In this document: positions 58,501 through 64,000 of the stretch, piece after piece
How positions within the stretch are numbered: the first letter of the stretch is position 1
Layout: each line of letters opens with the position of its first letter
Assembly (NCBI RefSeq): GCF_023065955.2
Contig: NW_026623067.1
Location: 60,954,444-61,018,443 of the forward strand
Length of the DNA stretch: 64,000 bases
DNA from: Ursus arctos
Lineage: Eukaryota; Chordata; Mammalia; Carnivora; Ursidae
Direction of reading: 5' to 3'
Position numbers and translations under genes: made by a program
The notes under the pieces: model-generated
The model's input: the letters and a program-made list of their open reading frames with translations, nothing else
The model's database searches: none
Told to the model about the DNA's origin: nothing

Positions 58501-60505
58501 TACTCACCACCGTTCAAGAATAAGCTATGCTTTATTTGCCGGTATCAGTCATTCGATGATGATGACAGAAATCAGAGTTTGGTGGAATTCGTTATGTAAA
58601 GTGGCATCTGTGTGTGTTTCCTGAAAACCTTTGAAAACATAAGTGCTTGTAGAAATTGAAATTACATGTTACCTCTATTAATTGCTAATCAACACTTTTT
58701 GTATCTGTCCTAAGCGAATAATCAAAAAAAGGTTAGTCTAATATTTCCACTTGCCTGAGCTTTGTAAGTTCTTCTTCAGAGCTTTGGCAGGCAAATGTCA
58801 GCAATTTATTTATTGTAGGCCATTATTTTGTGCAAACCTCAAGAAACCATCCTTTCAGTGCATTGCTCCAGGTGTTTTTGCCAGGTCAGCTGACATCAAG
58901 GAAGATTGCTCCACTGCCAGTGACTTCTCTGCTGTCCACTCACCGACCCTTGTCCAGCATCCTCAAGTTCCACTCTTATTAGCATCTCGAGGTTCCTAGC
59001 TGTATGCAATCGCCAGGGCCTTCATGTTCTTCAGTACACTATTTCCTGTGGGAGCAAGGATATATTTTCCTGCCTACTTGAGCCAAAGCTTGGCTCCGGT
59101 TATCCTGGAGATAGTGAGTGGAGGCGGGTTAGGGTCTTGATGAGGACAAGCATCACCTTCCAAGGCGAGATTCAGGTGCAGTCTTCTCAGGGTCTCCTAG
59201 CTAGGCGAGGATGTTCTCTTCTACCCAAGGGGAAGAAGACTGGTTCTGCCTGCTTACATTAAAATCAGTTTAGTGACTCAATATTCTCAGACTTGTATAT
59301 CCTATCCCAGGCCTTAGGATCATCTTAGGATCCTAACTTTGAAATAGGAGACCTCATAAGGTTTTGCATTCTCTCTCTTTTTGACTTTGTCACCTTATGA
59401 CTAGATCATTGGCTTAATGTTCAAGACAGTATTCCCTCCCTCTGTAGGAGATAAAGTTTTTAAACATTGCCATGGAGACCTAAAGCTCCTAGTGTGCCTG
59501 AATTGATTGTTGGCTAACCTGAATTCATCATTTTATTTTTTTAAGATTTCCAAAGCAGTTCACGAAAGCCAGTGAAGTCCCCATTCTTTATCATTATCGT
59601 TGCTTCCATACTGTTCAGGAGCACAGCTACCACAGCACCCGAAGCTTCTCCCTTCTACCTGTACTTCATCCCAGTTCACCACAAGGGAGAGCCAGTTGTG
59701 TTGCCACTGGATCTGCACTTACCACTAGCAATGGGGTCCTTCTTTCCGTCCACCTACAACATCCCATCCAAAGGGATCCTCACAAGTAGTAATTGCTCAA
59801 TACTTTTGGATTGTGCAAGTGTCACTGCTGAGCAGCTTTCCACAGACATGACAGATCTTGTTGTCAGAGAAGCCCTGAAGCCAAGTCTAGAGGTCCACAT
59901 CGTGGCCCGAGGTGCTGTCACATTACCCCTGTGTGGAGCTGGTCCAAGCCTATGTGGAGCTGATTGGCTGCAGCAGCGACTGGAGTAAATGGCAGGGCCA
60001 GGGTGAGAAAGGCTACTCAAGAGTTCTGGGACATTGGAGGCTCCGCCTCTAGCCGAGTGTCCATATACAAAACATTGTCAGGCCATTCTTAGCGTTTACT
60101 TGAGCCCGAGTAAACTGGAGGCCCATTCCTAGGTGTACGTGAGCAGAAGGAGGTCAAAGTCTATTTGCCTAATCAGTTTCCTGACTACTCTTTTATCTGG
60201 TGGTTCTGGTAGTAGGTTTGGTCTGAGTCTGAGGAATATGATCACAAAGCCATTCCTCAGTGGACTAAAGGACAAGCCAGGCTAGACATTCTCACGCCAA
60301 CGTCCTTGCCTTCAGCCAGACATGAACCTCATGGCCTTCATTCACCAATATGGCTTTGAATACACTTTTCAGTGTCAGAACTCTTTCTGGTAGTTTATTT
60401 CTGTGCTTTGTTATTATAGAACCTAGTGTATGATTTAATAGGTCCACAAAAAAAAAATACCAACATTTTCCCAATGAGTTTATTAATGCAGGTAACTTCT
60501 GGTTT
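58501..60505. other. Intergenic DNA with an unidentified 138-codon frame
   Basis: No gene recognised. The + frame 59572-59988 starts MKSPFFIIIVASILFRSTAT with a hydrophobic N-terminus, but no family comes to mind. It lacks promoter or splice context, and adjacent frames look equally protein-like. It may be an old transposon interior or a chance frame. Confidence 0.4.
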
Positions 60506-60520
60506 AAAAAGTATCTTCAA

Positions 60521-60710
60521 GGGGCGCCTGGGCGGCTCAGTCAGTTAAGCGTCTGCCTTCGGCTCAGGCCCTGAACTCAGGGTCCTGGGATCGAGTCCCA
60601 TCAGGCTCCCTGCTCAGTGGGGAGTCTGCTTCTCCCTCTCCCTCTGCCCGTCTCCTGTGCTCATGCTCATGCTCTGTCTCTCAAATAAATAAATAAAATC
60701 TTTAAAAAAA
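60521..60710 (+). mobile_element. CAN-SINE
   Basis: Sense copy GGGGCGCCTGGGCGGCTCAG with A-rich tail. Flanks AAAAAGTATCTTCAA and AAAAAGCATCTTAAA form the duplication with two mismatches. Confidence 0.94.
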
Positions 60711-60769
60711 AAAAAGCATCTTAAAGGAAAAAGGACAGATTGAATTATTAGACTGTTATTGTTTGTTTT

Positions 60770-60910
60770 AGAAAGCTGTAATTGCTTGAGGATTTTTCAA
60801 AACATTTTACTAGGAAAATCTAAAATATACATAAAGTAGAAAGAATAGAATAACAAATCCCCATGTACCCACCAACCAGCCCTTAGGGATTTTTACCAAG
60901 ACTCCAAAGA
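60770..60910 (-). mobile_element. Old L1 fragment, antisense
   Basis: ATAAAGTAGAAAGAATAGAA then CCCCATGTACCCACCAACCA is common old L1 text in this orientation. Confidence 0.6.
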
Positions 60911-60934
60911 ATCTAGAATTCTGGGCACCCTATG

Positions 60935-61179
60935 CAGGTAGCCAAGATGGCCGCTGCAGGAGAAGAATGTTTTCCCCGTCACAGCTCGAGTGAGTGATCG
61001 CATTGCCCGCCCTAGAGATGAATTTCTTTCCCTCTGGTGGATTTATTTGTTCAGGTTCTTTTTAACCAGAGTGGTCAAGGCCAGTGATGAGGAAGGGTCT
61101 AGCTGCCCACGGGAGGAAGCAGTGTCCTGTTTCTCAGTAATTCACTGTAAATTGGTGCCGATACTTGTCAGAGGTGGGG

Positions 61180-61210
<31 letters not shown>

Positions 61211-61860
61211 AGCTCTGTTCTTCTTCTTCTTCTGTTGGAATATCATTAGTTTTTCTTGGACTGTGGGCTATGGTCCATGACCTTCACACAGGCGCCAGAA
61301 GTACCGTCTGTAGTATTTCACAGTAAATGAATTGGTGTAACGTCACTGACCTTACTTCTACACTGTTTGACTCTTGTATTTGAATCGGTCTAAGCTGCTC
61401 ACTGTTTTCCATCTTCGTTCAGGGAAACCAGAAAAAATTGCTTTGACATTGAATTTTTTTAGTGTGTTTTTCTAATGAAACTCCGTGATGGCCTTGATTG
61501 TGTTTTTCCACATCTCCTCCCATCTCACTCTGTTTTCACACTGAGGCACCGTTGTTTTTCACAGTCTGGAGCACAGAAAAAACATGGACTGTACTTACGC
61601 TTCTCAGAACCCATATGGATTTCTGGGTTTTATTTTGGGCACTGCATTTGGGAGGATAGATTGGCAAACTGGAGTGTGTCGGGGCAGAGCTAACAGGTTG
61701 GTCTGGGAGCAGTGTAGGATGAACAATTACTCATGGAGAAAAGAAGAGTCAGGGCAGACGCAGCAGCTCTCTGCAAAAGCTGTACCGAAATCTAGCTGTG
61801 AACGGTGGGGACAGTTCAAGGGAGGCACAATTCAGCTATTATAAGATTAGATTAGAAGTG
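60935..61860. other. Intergenic segment with a retrocopy-like start, unidentified
   Basis: AGCCAAGATGGCCGCTGCAG at about 60941 has the AAGATGGC core of YY1 sites found in 5' ends of transcripts and L1s. Short frames at 60990-61280, 61475-61693 and 61584-61844 follow but no protein family is recognised. A T-rich (GTTTT)n tract lies at about 61180-61210. Confidence 0.35.
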
Positions 61861-61949
61861 TCCAGCATTTACACTTGCTTGTGAATTCTCCTCCTTAGGA
61901 GTCAGCTAAATGTCAGATAACATCTCGCAGGAGTATGCCCGTAGAGGGG

Positions 61950-62075
61950 GTTCCCAATAATAATAGCACACCTGTGTACAGAGTACTTGTTTTGTGCCAA
62001 GTACTATTCTAAACACTTTTCCTATGTTACTAATTTAATCCTTGCACTGACCTTATGAGAGAGGTACTTCAGATC
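61950..62075 (+). mobile_element. MIR-group fragment
   Basis: AATAATAATAGCACACCTGT, GTGCCAAGTACTATTCTAAA and CCTTGCACTGACCTTATGAG match MIR-group text. Confidence 0.75.
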
Positions 62076-62224
62076 CATAGTAGTGTATCAGAAAGTCATA
62101 AGACCAGATGTGTTTCAAAAACCTTTGGATTTAAAAAGACACGTGGCACAGCTATCTTGTGTTAGCACCCTCGGGGGATTGTACCCCATAATTAAATAAA
62201 TTAATATTTCTGTGGTGTGGCATA

Positions 62225-63055
62225 TGAATTTTTAAAAAGTTTTTATTTACATTTGACTAGAGTTAACATACAGTGTAATATTGGTTTTAGGTGTATACTT
62301 CCACACACCACCCAGTGCTCATCACAACAAGTACCCTCCTTCATCCCCATCACCTGTTTAACCCATCCCCTCATCCCCCTCCCCTCTGGTAGCCATCACT
62401 TTATTCTCCAGAGTAAAGAGTCTGTTTCTTGGTTTGCCTCCCTCTCTCTCTCTTTTTCTCCCCCCTTTGCTTATTTGTTTTGTTTCTTAAATTACACATA
62501 TGAGTGAAATCATATGATAATTGTCTTTCTCTGACTGACTTATTTTGCTTAGCATAATACTCTCTAGCTCCATCCATGTCATTGTAAATTGCAAGATTTC
62601 CTTCTTTTTTTGTGGCTGAATAATATTCTGTTGTGTATATGTACCACCTCTTCTTTATCATTGATCAGTCGATGGACACTTGGGCTCTCTCCATGGTTTG
62701 GCTACTGTAGATAATGCTGCTATAAACCTTGGGGTGTATGTATTCCTTTGAATTAGTATTTTTGTATCTTTGGGTAAATACCCAGTAGTGCAATTGCTGG
62801 GTCATAGGGTAGTTCTATTTTTAACTTTTTGAGGAACCTCCATACTGTTTTGCACAGCGGCTGCATCAGTTTGCATTCCCACCAACAGTGCAAGGGGGTT
62901 CCCCTTTCTCTGCATCCTCGCCAACTTCTGTTCTGTCTTGTGTTGTTGATTTTAGCTGTTCTGACAGGTGTGAGGTGATATCTCGTTGTACATTTGATTT
63001 GTGTTTCCCTGATGTTGAGTGATGTTGACCATCTTTTCATGTGTCTGTTGGAGGC
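62225..63055 (-). mobile_element. L1 3' end, antisense
   Basis: The reverse strand reads ORF2 C-terminal text ([40 protein letters not shown]) with a stop interrupting it, then the 3' UTR to the T-rich left end. GGCATATGAATTTTTA occurs at 62218 and again at 63053, giving a 16-base target duplication. Confidence 0.93.
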
Positions 63056-63224
63056 ATATGAATTTTTACCTTAAATGGAATAAATACTTTTACATGAATT
63101 GGGTTAGATTTTGCTTCCAAATTAGTTCAGATCAGCTCTATCCACCAAATAAGGTTTGAAGTAATTTTAGGGTTATGGATTCTGAATTGTATATAAGGGA
63201 ATATGGACTCATTTTGCTATCCCT

Positions 63225-63312
63225 AGATTATAAATGAAGGAACTGAGGCATAGAAATTAGATAATTTGCTCAGAGTCATACAGCTTCTAGACAGAAGCCA
63301 AGTTCAACCATG
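63225..63312 (+). mobile_element. MIR fragment
   Basis: AATGAAGGAACTGAGGCATA and TTGCTCAGAGTCATACAGCT are MIR text. Confidence 0.75.
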
Positions 63313-63317
63313 CTCAT

Positions 63318-63431
63318 TTTTCTTAAAATATTTTATGTTTAAGTAATCTCTACACCCAGCATGGGGCTCAAACCTGCAGCCCCGAGATCAAGAGTCACAT
63401 ATTCCACCAACTAAGCCAGCCAGGTGTCCCT
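63318..63431 (-). mobile_element. Old short CAN-SINE
   Basis: AAAATATTTTATGTTTAAGT, then AATCTCTACACCCAGCATGG and a head ending AGCCAGCCAGGTGTCCC. Decayed antisense copy of the short type. Confidence 0.85.
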
Positions 63432-63547
63432 CAATCATGCTCTTAACCACTATGTGTGTTGCCTCTCACCATATTCTTCCTCCCCTCATTGAGGAGTTGG
63501 GCTAAATCCCCATAACTATGTCTTTCAATTCCCGAGTCTTTGATTTC

Positions 63548-63645
63548 CTAATCTCAGGGTCATGAGTTCAAGCCCCATGTTGGGCTCCACACTGGACGTG
63601 AAGCCTACTTAAAAATTAAAAAAATAAAAAATAAAAATAAAAGGA
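63548..63645 (+). mobile_element. Truncated short CAN-SINE
   Basis: Starts inside the element (GGGTCATGAGTTCAAGCCCC) and runs through GAAGCCTACTTAAAAATTAA to an A-rich tail. 5'-truncated. Confidence 0.85.
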
Positions 63646-64000
63646 GAAACATCTGGAAAAAAAGAGACCTCCACTTCCTACTCCAAGTATGTGTTATCTC
63701 ACAGGAGGTGTTTTAGTGTAATTGCTTTCCCACCACTCGACAGAGCCAGCTGAAGATAGGTCATATGTCATTGTGGTTTGTCTTCGGTGACCTTTCCTTT
63801 TGTATCTTTTGCCACCACCTGTTACCCAGAACACCACCACGTGAAATCCTGATGGCTCAGGTTTGCCCCCTTTCCACCCATGTTCCAGGACTGATTTTTC
63901 CCAGGAAAGTAGCTGATGCCTCTTAACCTTTCTTTCATCATCTAGGGATACATTGTGAATTAATGGAAAGAAAATGAATTCAGACATTCAAATACCTGGA

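Noticed and set aside
1..64000. CRISPR array, operon, phage or toxin-antitoxin module
   Set aside because: The sequence is vertebrate nuclear DNA with split genes and SINE/LINE repeats. The regular repeats seen are transposons and microsatellites.

Overview
The window is nuclear DNA from a carnivoran mammal. The main sign is about thirty copies of the tRNA-Lys-derived CAN-SINE family (heads like GGGGCGCCTGGGTGGCTCAG, CT-rich body, A-rich tail). Several copies carry the long body with the block CAGCCAGCGAGAGAGGGAAC, which I associate with bears and giant panda. Caniform carnivoran is solid; ursid is my best guess. L1, MIR, L2, HAL1 and MaLR remnants make up most of the rest. It is not prokaryotic: there are no operons, CRISPR arrays or phage modules.

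Region by region. (1) 1-12.1 kb, + strand: the 3' part of AGGF1 (angiogenic factor with G-patch and FHA domains). Five coding exons join in phase, encode the C-terminal 225 residues and end at a TGA at 11267-11269. Its introns hold a deep stack of nested transposons. (2) 12.1-26.1 kb: intergenic, with L2, MIR and MLT1 remnants, SINEs and a small tandem duplication. (3) 26.1-35.1 kb, - strand: ZBED3, with a single intact 233-codon coding block at 26391-27092, a probable 7.8 kb intron, and a CpG-island promoter/first exon near 34.85-35.12 kb. AGGF1 and ZBED3 are convergent, the same order as on human chromosome 5q13.3. (4) 35.1-64 kb: no host gene recognised. It holds old L1/HAL1/MaLR fragments, a MER2/Tigger-like DNA transposon, CAN-SINEs, and one young 5'-truncated L1 (40915-43230) whose ORF2 remnant is open for 671 codons between perfect target-site duplications.

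The two genes do not act in one pathway in the operon sense. AGGF1 is an angiogenic and nuclear FHA/G-patch protein. ZBED3 is a BED-finger protein of domesticated transposase ancestry, known to bind Axin and promote Wnt/beta-catenin signalling; AGGF1 has also been linked to that pathway.

I did not find a previously undescribed molecular system. The most informative observations concern retrotransposition: an orphan poly(A) insertion flanked by a target-site duplication, two SINEs that used the same target site in succession, SINE pairs inside a single duplication, and a diverged repeat pair 3.4 kb apart that I cannot name.
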